A DNA stretch of 64,000 nt from Methanorbis furvi (GTDB lineage: Archaea; Halobacteriota; Methanomicrobia; Methanomicrobiales; Methanocorpusculaceae): the NCBI RefSeq assembly GCF_032714615.1, contig NZ_JAWDKA010000005.1, forward strand, positions 124,001 to 188,000. The letters are read 5' to 3'. The notes below the pieces were generated by a model that saw only the letters and a program-made list of their open reading frames with translations, was not told the origin of the DNA and ran no database searches. The position numbers and the translations under genes are program-made. This document shows, piece by piece, positions 8,100-17,288 of the stretch. Numbering within the stretch: position 1 is the first letter of the stretch; each line of letters opens with the position of its first letter.

Positions 8100-9758
8100 A
8101 TGCCCGCTCCAACTTTTTTGTCAAAAATTCATGACCGTGTTCGCATTGAGCACGTGTTTTTTGCTATTCTGATTGTTGCTATAATTTTGAGATTTGCGTT
8201 TTTGGATCTCAAGCTGTTTCATCATGACGAGGCTATTCATGCATGGTTTTCCTACAAACTGTTAACCGAAGGCACCTACATCTATGATCCTGTGTACCAC
8301 GGCCCATTCCTGTACTATGTGACGGCCGGGATGTTTGCACTGTTTGGCGACTCGGATTTTGTGGGAAGAGTTCTGCCGTGCATATTCGGCATTGCACTGA
8401 TTCCTCTGGTGTACTGTCTGTACCGGATGGAGTACCTGTCAGGAAAAACAGCAGTCATTGCCGCAACGTTCATGGCGATTGCTCCTGAGCTGATCTACTT
8501 CTCGCGATTTTTGCGCAATGATGTCTTCGTGGTATTCTTTTCCCTGCTGATCGTCGTTGCGTTCCTTGCCTGGATCCAGAAAGGAAAATGGTATTATCTG
8601 CTGATCGCAGGAGTTGCCGCTGCTCTTGGAATGTGTTCCAAAGAAAATATGCCGCTCGTTCTTGTGACATTCGGTGTGTTTTTCCTGTATCTTGTCTGGA
8701 GCAGAAAACTTGTGTTCCCCAAGATGTGGCTCCGCGATATTGTAATCGCAGTGATCGCGTTTGCCGGAGTTATCTGTCTGTTCTACTCTTCGTTTGGTGC
8801 ACACCCCGAAGTAATTCTCACGGCAGGTCAGTCAGCAATATCTCATTGGCTGAATATGCACAATCAACAGAGAATCGGCGGGCCGCCCTACTATTACATG
8901 CTGCTCTTCGTGCTGTACGAGCTGCCGATTCTGATTCTTGCGATTGCCGGAGTAGTTTTCTATCTCCGCCGCCCGTCCGAGACAGAGAAACCGGATGTGG
9001 AACCAGCCCAAGAAATTGCGGATGCAGAGCTGTACGAGAGCTCTGAAGAAACTGTTTCAGGACCAGAGCCTCCGGCGAAAAAAAAGTTCTCGTTTGCAGA
9101 ACTGTTCCGTCGCCCGGAACGTCCGGTCTCACTGAACCGTCAGGAGGAGTTCATCAGATTTGCCATCTACTGGACAATCATTGCCTGCCTCACGTACGCA
9201 TACATTGGTGAAAAAGTTCCCTGGCTTTCACTGCACCAGCTTGTGCCCATGATCTTTGTTGCCGCATATGCGCTCTCGTTTGCCGGAAAGTACACCAAAC
9301 CGCTGATGATCATTGCCTGTGTATTTCTTTTGGTAATGACATTCCATGTGGCGTTCACGCCCGCAGACATTGCAGAGCCAATCGTGCAGGTTCAAAACTC
9401 AGAGGACCTTGTGGAGATGATGGCAGAAATGGATGCTGCGGATAGAATTGCAATTGCATCTGATCAGTCATGGCCGTACAGCTGGTACTATCGCAGCGAT
9501 GCATGGAATAAGATCAGTTATTATGGAAAAAAGATCTCTGAAGACAGCATCCTCTCCGGCAACTTTGACATTGTCATGATGCATGACGGTGACAGTTATG
9601 AGAGTCTCCCCGGGTACGAAAAGAAAACAATCCGCTTAAGCTACTGGCTTGACGGTGGTGCTACCGGTACTGATCCCGGATGGCTGAAGTACTATCTCAC
9701 ACGTCAGGGAAAGATTGGCAGCATCAACACTGACGTGTTTACGAAGATCTCTTCGTAA
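8100..9758 (+). CDS. Agl23-like membrane glycosyltransferase (flippase activity-associated family)
   Basis: 552-residue multispanning protein of the TIGR03663/Agl23 family, related to GT39 mannosyltransferases and linked in haloarchaea to membrane transfer of lipid-linked glycans. The acidic catalytic-type motif HHDEAIHAWFSY is in the first periplasmic loop (about 41-52). About ten membrane segments are visible, with an unusual charged cytoplasmic insert rich in Glu/Pro/Lys at about 295-355. A very strong Shine-Dalgarno site, AAGGAGGTGA, overlaps the S10 stop and sets the ATG at 8100, so it is probably translated from the same transcript. The exact acceptor is unknown. Confidence 0.85.
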   Translation: MPAPTFLSKIHDRVRIEHVFFAILIVAIILRFAFLDLKLFHHDEAIHAWFSYKLLTEGTYIYDPVYHGPFLYYVTAGMFALFGDSDFVGRVLPCIFGIALIPLVYCLYRMEYLSGKTAVIAATFMAIAPELIYFSRFLRNDVFVVFFSLLIVVAFLAWIQKGKWYYLLIAGVAAALGMCSKENMPLVLVTFGVFFLYLVWSRKLVFPKMWLRDIVIAVIAFAGVICLFYSSFGAHPEVILTAGQSAISHWLNMHNQQRIGGPPYYYMLLFVLYELPILILAIAGVVFYLRRPSETEKPDVEPAQEIADAELYESSEETVSGPEPPAKKKFSFAELFRRPERPVSLNRQEEFIRFAIYWTIIACLTYAYIGEKVPWLSLHQLVPMIFVAAYALSFAGKYTKPLMIIACVFLLVMTFHVAFTPADIAEPIVQVQNSEDLVEMMAEMDAADRIAIASDQSWPYSWYYRSDAWNKISYYGKKISEDSILSGNFDIVMMHDGDSYESLPGYEKKTIRLSYWLDGGATGTDPGWLKYYLTRQGKIGSINTDVFTKISS

Positions 9759-9759
9759 C

Positions 9760-9768
9760 TTTTTTTTT
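9760..9768 (+). terminator. Oligo-T terminator after the agl23-like gene
   Basis: A run of nine T immediately follows the stop codon. It is the usual intrinsic terminator form in euryarchaea and separates this transcript from the helicase gene. Confidence 0.5.
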
Positions 9769-9905
9769 GAAAATTTTGTGCGGTAAAATTTGTGCACACT
9801 CTTTTGAATGGTTAACTCTCATTCACAAAATAACGAACGTCACGCCAAAACTTAGTTACCTCCCCCACACTAATAATAGCTTACCGAAAACGGGGATTCC
9901 ACTGT

Positions 9906-12900
9906 ATGAAAACAGGCGAAACAACATCAGAGCTTGGCACCCTGCGCTCACGTCTCTTAGACCTCACCCTGCGCAACAACCTTCTCCATTACAAACCTTC
10001 CAATAACCGCAGCATTCAGATCAGCGACTGTCTGCCGGCAGCGGTTTACCACAGCCTTGTCATCTGCGAAAAAGGCATGAAGTTTTATCCTGCCGGTAAA
10101 AAAACCGAGGCCGATGCTGAGGAAAAAAATCTGTGGAAGTACCCTGCCTTTGCAAAGCCAACCGCAAAACAGCAGGACACCATTCTCAAAACACCATATG
10201 ACGACATCAGTCTTCGCCAGCGACTGTATGCTCTCTCCAATAAATCCAGAACCGTCTTTGAGGAACAGGGTTATCCGGTCCTCTACCTTGCTCTCGGTTT
10301 TGTCAGCTGGTCGGAAGCCGAGCATCCTGACAAACTCTACAAAGCTCCGCTTCTTCTCATCCCCGTGGAGCTCACCCGCCAAAAAGTCAAAGACAACTAT
10401 GTCCTCACCTGGACCGGTGACGATGCCGTAACCTCGCTCTCGCTCTCGGCAAAACTTGCCGAACAGGGAGTGTCTCTCCCTGAGTTCACCATGCCCGAGA
10501 CTGCCGACGGCCTCATCGCCTATGCCGCATCAGTTGACGCAGCAATCAGAGGAAAAGGCTTTGAGTACTGTCCCGAGATTGCTCTTGATCTCTTCAGTTT
10601 CCGCAAATTTGTGATGTTCAAAGACCTTGACCCTGAGTCATGGGGCAACGGTTTTTCTCTGGAAACCCATCCGCTCATTGCAGAACTGTTCCGTCCCGGC
10701 TCGACCGATGCAAGTGAAGCCGGTGTAACTTTTCCGGAAAACGAGATCGACATCAGACTTCCGTCTGAAAAATCCTACAACATCATGGATGCCGACTCAT
10801 CCCAGATAGCCGTCATCGAAGAGGCAAAGTCAGGCAGAAATCTTGTTGTCGAAGGACCGCCCGGTACCGGAAAGTCCCAGACCATTGCCAACATGATAGC
10901 CGAGATGCTGGCACGCAAAAAAACTGTCCTTTTTGTCTCTGAAAAAATGGCCGCTCTCGAAGTGGTGAAAAGGCGTCTCGACACCGCAGGACTTTCAAGA
11001 TTTTGTCTTGAACTTCACAGTCAGAAAGCGAAAAAGGGTGAAGTCATCCGCGAGCTCGAACGATGCATCCAGCATCCGAACACCACCGCGCAGGCAACAG
11101 ACAGCATCCATCTCCAGATCGATTCACTCAGGCATGAGCTTGACAGTTACTGCCGCGAACTTGCCGCACCTGTCGGAGCTTGTGCATTCACGCCCTACGA
11201 TCTGTTCGGTATCCGCGAACAGTACCGCTACGAGTTTGAAGACAGTCCCGAAGGTCCGGCACGCCGCATTCCGCGCGTCGCTATTCCGAACGCAAAAGAG
11301 ATCACTCCGGATCAGTACAAGGATGCAATCGCTGCACTGCATGACATCGAAGCCCTGCTTCCAGCGCTCATGCCAACCGGCCGTGCCCTCTCCCGTCATC
11401 CGTGGGCAGGCTGTAGTCCCGGCCTTGTCCTGCCGCAGGACCGCGACGAAATTCTTGAGCTTGTTGAAACCTACAGAATTGCCATCGAAAGTCTTCTCTC
11501 CTGCATGCGCAAACTGTCTGATCTCACCGGAGTTCCCGTTCCTCGTGAAGAGACAGGCGTGTCGCGGATGGTTGAGTCCTGCCGGCTGCTGACGAGCGAG
11601 TTTGCTGCTGATGCAAACACACTCACTCATCCTGTCTGGGACAAACCTGCGGAGGTTGCAAGACTCACGGCAAATATGCAGAAACTTTCCGCTCACCGCA
11701 CGCGCGTCCTCGCATCACTTCGTCCGGAAATTTTTTCACGCAACCCGAGCAGACTGTATGCCGCGTTCCGCGAAGTTGCCGGCAAAGGAACAATCGCCAA
11801 AATGTTTTCTGGATCTTACAAAGAGATCAAAACAGAAATCTCCTCGTACTATACCGGCGCTGTTCCTCCTGATGCACAGATTCTCACTGATCTTCTTGAC
11901 GCCCGTGACTATCTCACCGCACGCGATGAATGGGCGAGGGATGAACAGCTGTACGCCGCAGCGTTTGCTCCGGTCTGGCGCGGAGAAGAAACTGACCCCG
12001 CAGCGGTTACGAGATACACCGACTGGATAACTGCGGTCCGGCTCATGGTAAAGGAAGGGCTTGCGACGGCAAAAACTTTTGAGCTTCTTGGCTCAGGATC
12101 CATTACAACTGCCGCGGTCACCCCGCTCTTTGCCGAAGTTGATACTGCGGCTCTTGCCCACAGCGATGCGCGCGCGAAACTTTTCGCACGGATTGGTGTC
12201 TCTGAGATGGAGGATCCAACCTTTGCCGAACAGCGCAAACGCTGCGACCTCTGGTCTTCGGATATTGACGGCATCATTCACTGGAGTAAACTTCTCTCCT
12301 ATACTGATCACTGCAGAGAAACTGCGGCGGCACCGGTTGTTGACCTTCTCTTCACCGACAGACTTGTCCCGGGCGATCTGGTTCCGGCATTTCTTACCGG
12401 TTACGCGGACTCACTTCTGCGCGACGCACTTTCGGAACGTCCGGTCCTTGCCAAGTTCTCCAAAATTCCTCATGAACAAAAAATCGCCGCGTTCACTGCA
12501 TGCGACCGCAGTGCGGTGGCGGAAAACTGCAAAAGAATTGCAGCAATTCTTGAGGGAAAAATTCCCGAGCTCTACTCGGGAGCATCCCGCGACTCGGAGA
12601 TGGGAGTACTTACCGGTGAGTTCAACCGAAAGCGCGGTCACATGTCAATTCGGATGCTCATGAGCAAATCCGGTCAGCTCATTCAGCAGATCAAACCCTG
12701 CTTTATGATGAGTCCCTTGTCTGTTGCCCAGTACCTTGACCCGCGCTCGGTACAGTTTGACATCATCATTTTTGATGAGGCCAGTCAGGTCAGGCCGGAG
12801 GACGCGCTCGGTGCTCTGATGAGAGGAAAACAACTTGTTGTCATGGGCGACTCGCGTCAGCTTCCGCCGACGGCATTTTTTGATCAGATTGCCAGTGATG

Positions 12901-14651
12901 CGGATGAGGATGACGCGGAGTCAGTTGCCAGCATCACTGATATGGAGAGTCTGCTCAATGTCTGCAAACAGTCGTACCAGACGAAACGTCTGCGCTGGCA
13001 TTACCGCTCACGGCATGAGTCTTTGATTGCGGTGTCCAATCAGGAGTTCTATGACGGTAACCTGATGGTTTTCCCTTCCCCTATGCATGAGACTCCTGAT
13101 CTCGGGCTGTCGTTTGTTCACCTGCCGGACACCATCTACGAGCGCGGCAAGGCAGGCGTGAACCGTGGCGAAGCAAAAGCTGTGGCCGAAGCTGTCATCG
13201 AATACTATCGCAGGTTCCCTGACAAGACGCTTGGTGTCGCAACCTTCTCCACCCGCCAGCAGGAGGTTATCCGTCATGAGGTCGAACTTCTTCTCCGCGA
13301 CAACCCTGATGTTGAAGCTCTGATGCGTCCTGAAAACGGAGAAAATTTCTTCGTGAAAAATCTTGAGACCGTTCAGGGTGATGAGCGCGACACGATGCTG
13401 ATCAGTATCGGCTACGGGTTTGATGAGAATCATAAGCTGAGTAAAAATTTCGGCCCCTTGAATCAGGACGGAGGAGAGCGGCGTCTCAATGTTTTGATCA
13501 CCCGCGCCCGCGAGAGGTGTGTAGTGTTTGCCAACTTCCGGGGAACTGATCTTGCGATTGATGCAGGATCTTCTTCAGGAATTTCTGCGCTTGCGACTTT
13601 TCTCAGCTACGCGGCAGACCCTGCATTACCGCTTGATGTATCGGCCGCCGCGCATGATGATGTGGCAGGTCTTTTTGCAGACACAGTCGGACGACTTCTG
13701 GAGGACAACGGTTACACCGTTTCAAAGAATGTCGGGTGCGCAGGGTTCAGGATTGATCTTGCTGTTGAAAATCCAAAAGTTCCGGGAGTCTATCTTGCAG
13801 GAGTTCTGTGTGACGGTCCGTACTACTGGTCGTCTGAGGTTGCGCGCGACCGTGACCGACTTCGCACTCAGGTGCTGGAAGGACTTGGATGGAATCTGAT
13901 CCGCATCTGGGCAACAGAATGGTACCAGCATCCGGCATCCTGTACCAAAGATCTGCTTGATGCGATTGAAGCCGCGAAAAAATCGCCGAAGAAAAAACAA
14001 ACTCAGGCTGCCAAACAAAAACCATCTGCGAAAAGTTCTGTGAAAAAATCCGCAGCCGTTGAAGAAGTACCGGCATCCTCATCTGCGTCCACTACTTCCG
14101 CTCCTGCCAAACTCAGTCTGGAGCTTGCACCCTACATCGCATGCGAAGAGTGTTCTCTTGGAAGTTATCATCAGTTTGCCTCTGTCCCGGACTCGGTTCT
14201 CGGTACTGCAATTGTGCAGATCGTCTCTGTGGAAGGGCCGGTCTCAGAAACTGTTCTTGCCGCACGCATCAAAGAGCTCGGCCGCGTTCCGCGCATGACC
14301 GGTCTTGTGCGGGACCGCATAACCTCGGTTGCCGAAGCCGAAATTACTGAAGGACGGCTTGTCCGCGATGATGAAGGATTCCTTCTCGTTCCTGAATGTG
14401 TAGTCTCCCCGCGCGAACGTCCCTCTAAATGGTCTCCAGCTGACGTCTCACTCGATGAGATTGCCGCAGCCGCTGCAACCATTCTTGCAAAACAGTTTTC
14501 CACTCCCAAAGGAGATCTCATCCGCCACACCGCGGTGGTTCTCGGATTCAAAGCAACCGCCCAAGTCAAGGACCGCATTGAAGCTGGAGTCGATCATGCA
14601 GTTAGTGCCGGACTTATCATAATGGATGAAAACATCTGCAAAACAGCCTGA
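9906..14651 (+). CDS. Giant SF1 helicase with DUF4011, Vsr-like nuclease and DUF3320 domains
   Basis: 1581 residues, COG1112-type superfamily I helicase. The N-terminal DUF4011 region (1-130) opens with RSRLLDLTLRNNLLHY. Helicase motifs are Walker A GPPGTGKSQ (about 317-325), Walker B FDEASQVRPED (about 954-964), motif III GDSRQLPPTAFF (about 980-991), and GGERRLNVLITRARER (about 1188-1203). The large distance between motifs I and II is filled by an inserted helical region. A Vsr-like/MTES_1575 nuclease domain follows (about 1255-1350: GFRIDLAV, VLCDGPYY, RDRDRLR, GWNLIRIW), then a Lys/Ala/Ser-rich linker (about 1358-1400), a DUF3320-like segment and a helical end. Related helicase-nuclease proteins occur in antiviral systems; here it stands alone between housekeeping genes. 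A role in defence or in DNA processing is inferred. Confidence 0.88.
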   Translation: MKTGETTSELGTLRSRLLDLTLRNNLLHYKPSNNRSIQISDCLPAAVYHSLVICEKGMKFYPAGKKTEADAEEKNLWKYPAFAKPTAKQQDTILKTPYDDISLRQRLYALSNKSRTVFEEQGYPVLYLALGFVSWSEAEHPDKLYKAPLLLIPVELTRQKVKDNYVLTWTGDDAVTSLSLSAKLAEQGVSLPEFTMPETADGLIAYAASVDAAIRGKGFEYCPEIALDLFSFRKFVMFKDLDPESWGNGFSLETHPLIAELFRPGSTDASEAGVTFPENEIDIRLPSEKSYNIMDADSSQIAVIEEAKSGRNLVVEGPPGTGKSQTIANMIAEMLARKKTVLFVSEKMAALEVVKRRLDTAGLSRFCLELHSQKAKKGEVIRELERCIQHPNTTAQATDSIHLQIDSLRHELDSYCRELAAPVGACAFTPYDLFGIREQYRYEFEDSPEGPARRIPRVAIPNAKEITPDQYKDAIAALHDIEALLPALMPTGRALSRHPWAGCSPGLVLPQDRDEILELVETYRIAIESLLSCMRKLSDLTGVPVPREETGVSRMVESCRLLTSEFAADANTLTHPVWDKPAEVARLTANMQKLSAHRTRVLASLRPEIFSRNPSRLYAAFREVAGKGTIAKMFSGSYKEIKTEISSYYTGAVPPDAQILTDLLDARDYLTARDEWARDEQLYAAAFAPVWRGEETDPAAVTRYTDWITAVRLMVKEGLATAKTFELLGSGSITTAAVTPLFAEVDTAALAHSDARAKLFARIGVSEMEDPTFAEQRKRCDLWSSDIDGIIHWSKLLSYTDHCRETAAAPVVDLLFTDRLVPGDLVPAFLTGYADSLLRDALSERPVLAKFSKIPHEQKIAAFTACDRSAVAENCKRIAAILEGKIPELYSGASRDSEMGVLTGEFNRKRGHMSIRMLMSKSGQLIQQIKPCFMMSPLSVAQYLDPRSVQFDIIIFDEASQVRPEDALGALMRGKQLVVMGDSRQLPPTAFFDQIASDADEDDAESVASITDMESLLNVCKQSYQTKRLRWHYRSRHESLIAVSNQEFYDGNLMVFPSPMHETPDLGLSFVHLPDTIYERGKAGVNRGEAKAVAEAVIEYYRRFPDKTLGVATFSTRQQEVIRHEVELLLRDNPDVEALMRPENGENFFVKNLETVQGDERDTMLISIGYGFDENHKLSKNFGPLNQDGGERRLNVLITRARERCVVFANFRGTDLAIDAGSSSGISALATFLSYAADPALPLDVSAAAHDDVAGLFADTVGRLLEDNGYTVSKNVGCAGFRIDLAVENPKVPGVYLAGVLCDGPYYWSSEVARDRDRLRTQVLEGLGWNLIRIWATEWYQHPASCTKDLLDAIEAAKKSPKKKQTQAAKQKPSAKSSVKKSAAVEEVPASSSASTTSAPAKLSLELAPYIACEECSLGSYHQFASVPDSVLGTAIVQIVSVEGPVSETVLAARIKELGRVPRMTGLVRDRITSVAEAEITEGRLVRDDEGFLLVPECVVSPRERPSKWSPADVSLDEIAAAAATILAKQFSTPKGDLIRHTAVVLGFKATAQVKDRIEAGVDHAVSAGLIIMDENICKTA

Positions 14652-14696
14652 GAATCGCGTCCTGTAATCCCATACCCTTTTTTTGATGTCGCGTCA

Positions 14697-14706
14697 TACT
14701 ATATAC
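14697..14706 (+). promoter_or_regulatory. TATA box of the ABC transporter operon
   Basis: ACTATATACT is centred 24-25 nt before the ATG at 14725, which predicts a leaderless first message. No Shine-Dalgarno site precedes that ATG, which supports choosing it over the TTG at 14713. Confidence 0.5.
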
Positions 14707-14724
14707 TAACTTTTGGGACTGTCC

Positions 14725-15411
14725 ATGTTTGAAGGAATTACTGCCGTAGTTGAATCCGCGCCTTATCTTCTTGAAGGTATGTGCGTCACTCTCGCTTTAG
14801 TTGGAGTGTCGCTCTTTGTCGGATTTGTCTGCGGCATTGTTCTCACGCTCGGACAGGTTTACGGCCCCTGGATTATCAAACGGGCGGTTGACATTTACGT
14901 CTGGTTTTTCCGCGGCCTGCCAAACATCGTACTTCTGTTTCTCTTTTACTTTGCACTTTTCCCGATGACCGGATTTGACATACCGGCATTCGCGGTTGCA
15001 GTTGTAGTTCTCGGACTTAGAAGTGCTGCATACCAGTCCCAGATTTTCCGCGGCGCAATCTTATCCATTGCCGATGGTCAGATGCTTGCGGCGCGGTCTC
15101 TTGGAATGACAAGATGGCAGAGCATCAAAACCATCATCCTGCCGCAGTCCCTGCGACTGTCCCTTCCCGGATGGTCAAATGAATATCCGGTTCTCTTAAC
15201 CGACTCGGCCGTGGCATATGTGATTGGTGTGGCAGAACTTTTGACCAGGACCAGTCAGGTTATCAGCAAGACCGGTGAACCAATGATTTTGTATCTCACC
15301 TGTGCAATCATCTTCATCCTCCTCAACTATGGCGGCATGATGCTTATTCAGCGGGTGGAAAAGAAAGTCCGCATCCCAGGATTCGGCAACAATGAGGTGA
15401 CAGAGACATGA
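14725..15411 (+). CDS. Polar amino-acid ABC transporter permease (first)
   Basis: Inner-membrane subunit of a His/Glu/Gln/Arg-type importer (HisMQ family), 228 residues from the ATG at 14725. About five membrane helices are visible. The EAA loop that contacts the ATPase reads AARSLGMTRWQSIKTIILPQ. Also typical are YVWFFRGLPNIVLL and the C-terminal VEKKVRIPGFG. The TTG four codons upstream is possible, but the TATA position favours ATG. It overlaps the ATPase gene by 4 nt. The substrate cannot be read from the permease. Confidence 0.92.
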   Translation: MFEGITAVVESAPYLLEGMCVTLALVGVSLFVGFVCGIVLTLGQVYGPWIIKRAVDIYVWFFRGLPNIVLLFLFYFALFPMTGFDIPAFAVAVVVLGLRSAAYQSQIFRGAILSIADGQMLAARSLGMTRWQSIKTIILPQSLRLSLPGWSNEYPVLLTDSAVAYVIGVAELLTRTSQVISKTGEPMILYLTCAIIFILLNYGGMMLIQRVEKKVRIPGFGNNEVTET

Positions 15412-16148
15412 GTGCAACTCCCATTCTCCGGGTCGAGAATCTTTCCAAATCCTACGGTGATCTACAGGTTCTCAAATCCGTATCGTTTGATGTCTACAAA
15501 GGCGATACCAAAGCGTTTATCGGTCCGTCAGGAACGGGAAAAAGTACACTTCTCCGGTGCATCAACCAGCTGACCGTGCCTGACTCCGGTTCCGTCTACC
15601 TCAACGGCGAGGAGATCACTCACTCAGGCGCAAAGATCAATGAGTACCGCCAGAAAATGGGCATGGTGTTTCAGAACTTCAACCTCTTTGATCATCTGAC
15701 TGCTGTTCGCAACGTGGAGATTGCACTTCTCAAAGTCAAAAAGATGGACAAGGCCGAGGCACGCAAAAAAGCAATGTTTGAGCTTGAGCGTGTGGGCATG
15801 GCTGACCGCGCCGACTATTATCCTGCCCAGCTTTCCGGCGGTCAGGCGCAGCGCGTATCTATTGCCAGAGCTCTTGCGATGGATCCTGATGTCATGCTCT
15901 TTGATGAGCCGACATCAGCTCTGGATCCTGAACTCAAGCGTGAAGTCCTTGAGGTCATGCGAAAACTTGCGGCTGACGGCATGACTATGCTGATTGTGAC
16001 GCATGAGATGCATTTTGCAACCTCGTTTGCAACCGAGATACTGTTCATGGAAAATGGTGAGATCGCTGAGCGCGGCAGACCTGCAGACATCCCGACCAGC
16101 CCGTCGTTTGAACGTACCCGTGCCTTTATGGGAACCTATGAAGAGTAG
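15408..16148 (+). CDS. Polar amino-acid ABC transporter ATP-binding protein
   Basis: GlnQ/HisP-type ATPase, 246 residues. Walker A is GPSGTGKST (about 39-47), the Q-loop is VFQNFNLF, the signature is LSGGQAQRVSIARAL, Walker B is VMLFDEPTSALDP, and the switch His is in IVTHEMHFA. It sits between the two permease genes, with ATGA overlap upstream and a 2-nt gap downstream, so the three subunits are co-made. Confidence 0.95.
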   Translation: MSATPILRVENLSKSYGDLQVLKSVSFDVYKGDTKAFIGPSGTGKSTLLRCINQLTVPDSGSVYLNGEEITHSGAKINEYRQKMGMVFQNFNLFDHLTAVRNVEIALLKVKKMDKAEARKKAMFELERVGMADRADYYPAQLSGGQAQRVSIARALAMDPDVMLFDEPTSALDPELKREVLEVMRKLAADGMTMLIVTHEMHFATSFATEILFMENGEIAERGRPADIPTSPSFERTRAFMGTYEE

Positions 16149-16150
16149 TC

Positions 16151-16912
16151 ATGGCCACAGCGACTGATCTTACCACCAATGCGACTGCGCTGTCCGGCGT
16201 GACTGATTTCCTGAGCGAAGCTTGGGCACACATTCTTACAGAGATTCCGTTCTGGCAGGATATTCTCCTGCCCGCACTCTGGGACGGACTTATTGTTACT
16301 CTCGTACTTGTAGCTCTTACAGCCCCGCTTGGATTTTTACTTGGTCTTTTGATCAGCGTTGCCCGTGTTTACGGAGCAAAACCGTTTCAATGGGGCGCGC
16401 AGCTATATGTGATCTTTTTCCGCGGATGTCCGCTTCTTGTGCTGCTGTTCATCATCTACTTTGGTTTACCGTCAATAGGCATTGTTCTCGGCGCGTTCAT
16501 GTCGGCATTGGTTGGCTTTACACTCTGCAACTCTGCCTACAACTCAGAGTACATTCGCGGCGCTCTGCAGTCCATCAAGGGCGGCCAGATGACTGCAGCG
16601 CAGGCTCTCGGGATGACAAAGTATCAGGCGATCAGGTATGTAGTGATTCCTCAGGCACTGCGCAAAGCACTCCCCGGCGTCTCCAATGAGTTCATCTATC
16701 TGATCAAATACTCATCCCTAGCATATGTGGTGACTGTAATTGAGCTGACCGGCGCTGCAAAAATTATTGCGAGCAAATATTTTTCCTACTTTGAGGCGTT
16801 TGCCGCGGTCGGCATTTTTTATCTGGCAATTGTAACCGTTGCCACAATTGCTATCAATAAACTGGAAAAGAAGTATGCCATTCCCGGCACTGGTACTGAG
16901 AAGGTACTTTAA
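16151..16912 (+). CDS. Polar amino-acid ABC transporter permease (second)
   Basis: HisMQ-family permease, 253 residues, paralogous to the first. A hydrophilic N-terminal extension (about 1-45) precedes the membrane helices. The EAA loop reads AAQALGMTKYQAIRYVVIPQ and the protein ends LEKKYAIPGTG. The pair probably forms a heterodimeric channel with the ATPase between them. No periplasmic-type binding-protein gene follows: the next gene is a small membrane protein. The solute receptor must be encoded elsewhere. Confidence 0.92.
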   Translation: MATATDLTTNATALSGVTDFLSEAWAHILTEIPFWQDILLPALWDGLIVTLVLVALTAPLGFLLGLLISVARVYGAKPFQWGAQLYVIFFRGCPLLVLLFIIYFGLPSIGIVLGAFMSALVGFTLCNSAYNSEYIRGALQSIKGGQMTAAQALGMTKYQAIRYVVIPQALRKALPGVSNEFIYLIKYSSLAYVVTVIELTGAAKIIASKYFSYFEAFAAVGIFYLAIVTVATIAINKLEKKYAIPGTGTEKVL

Positions 16913-16947
16913 TATAATTTATATCTGATAGTTGCCAATAGACCCGC

Positions 16948-17184
16948 ATGTCAGTTTCCATTGATGTAATTGATAAACTTGCGGCACTGATCACCGCAGC
17001 GTTTGGTCTTGTGGCAGCACTTGCCTGGAACTCAGCAATTCAGACTATCTTCACGGAAATTTTCGGAAGTCAGAGTAGCATTCCGGCGATGCTCGGGTAT
17101 GCGGTTTTCGTGACGATTATTGCGGTGGTCTTCACCCTCTGGATTGGATATGTGTCCAACAAAGCAAAAGAAAAGATCAATTAA
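16948..17184 (+). CDS. Small membrane protein, DUF5654 family
   Basis: 78 residues with two hydrophobic helices (about 10-30 and 48-70) and a charged tail. It resembles DUF5654, a family of archaeal small membrane proteins of unknown function (VIDKLAALITAAFGLVAALAWN). AT-rich sequence with a TTTATAT element at about 16918-16925 lies just upstream, so it probably has its own promoter. Confidence 0.75.
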   Translation: MSVSIDVIDKLAALITAAFGLVAALAWNSAIQTIFTEIFGSQSSIPAMLGYAVFVTIIAVVFTLWIGYVSNKAKEKIN

Positions 17185-17288
17185 TCTGTGGTCTGTGGGC
17201 CAACCATTTTTTTCAGTCCAAGAGAGAAGATTTATTATTCCTGCTTTGAATATGTGTAGTTAGCGCGTAACAACGCGTTGTAGTTTGA

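Noticed and set aside
8439-9132. Minus-strand frames within the agl23-like gene
   Set aside because: Membrane-protein codon patterns on the plus strand produce long antisense frames with many His/Arg/Asp; no motif was seen.
17185-17288. Manganese riboswitch upstream of the TerC-like gene
   Set aside because: No convincing yybP-ykoY-type pairing can be drawn, the gap is only 104 nt, and this class is not expected in archaea.
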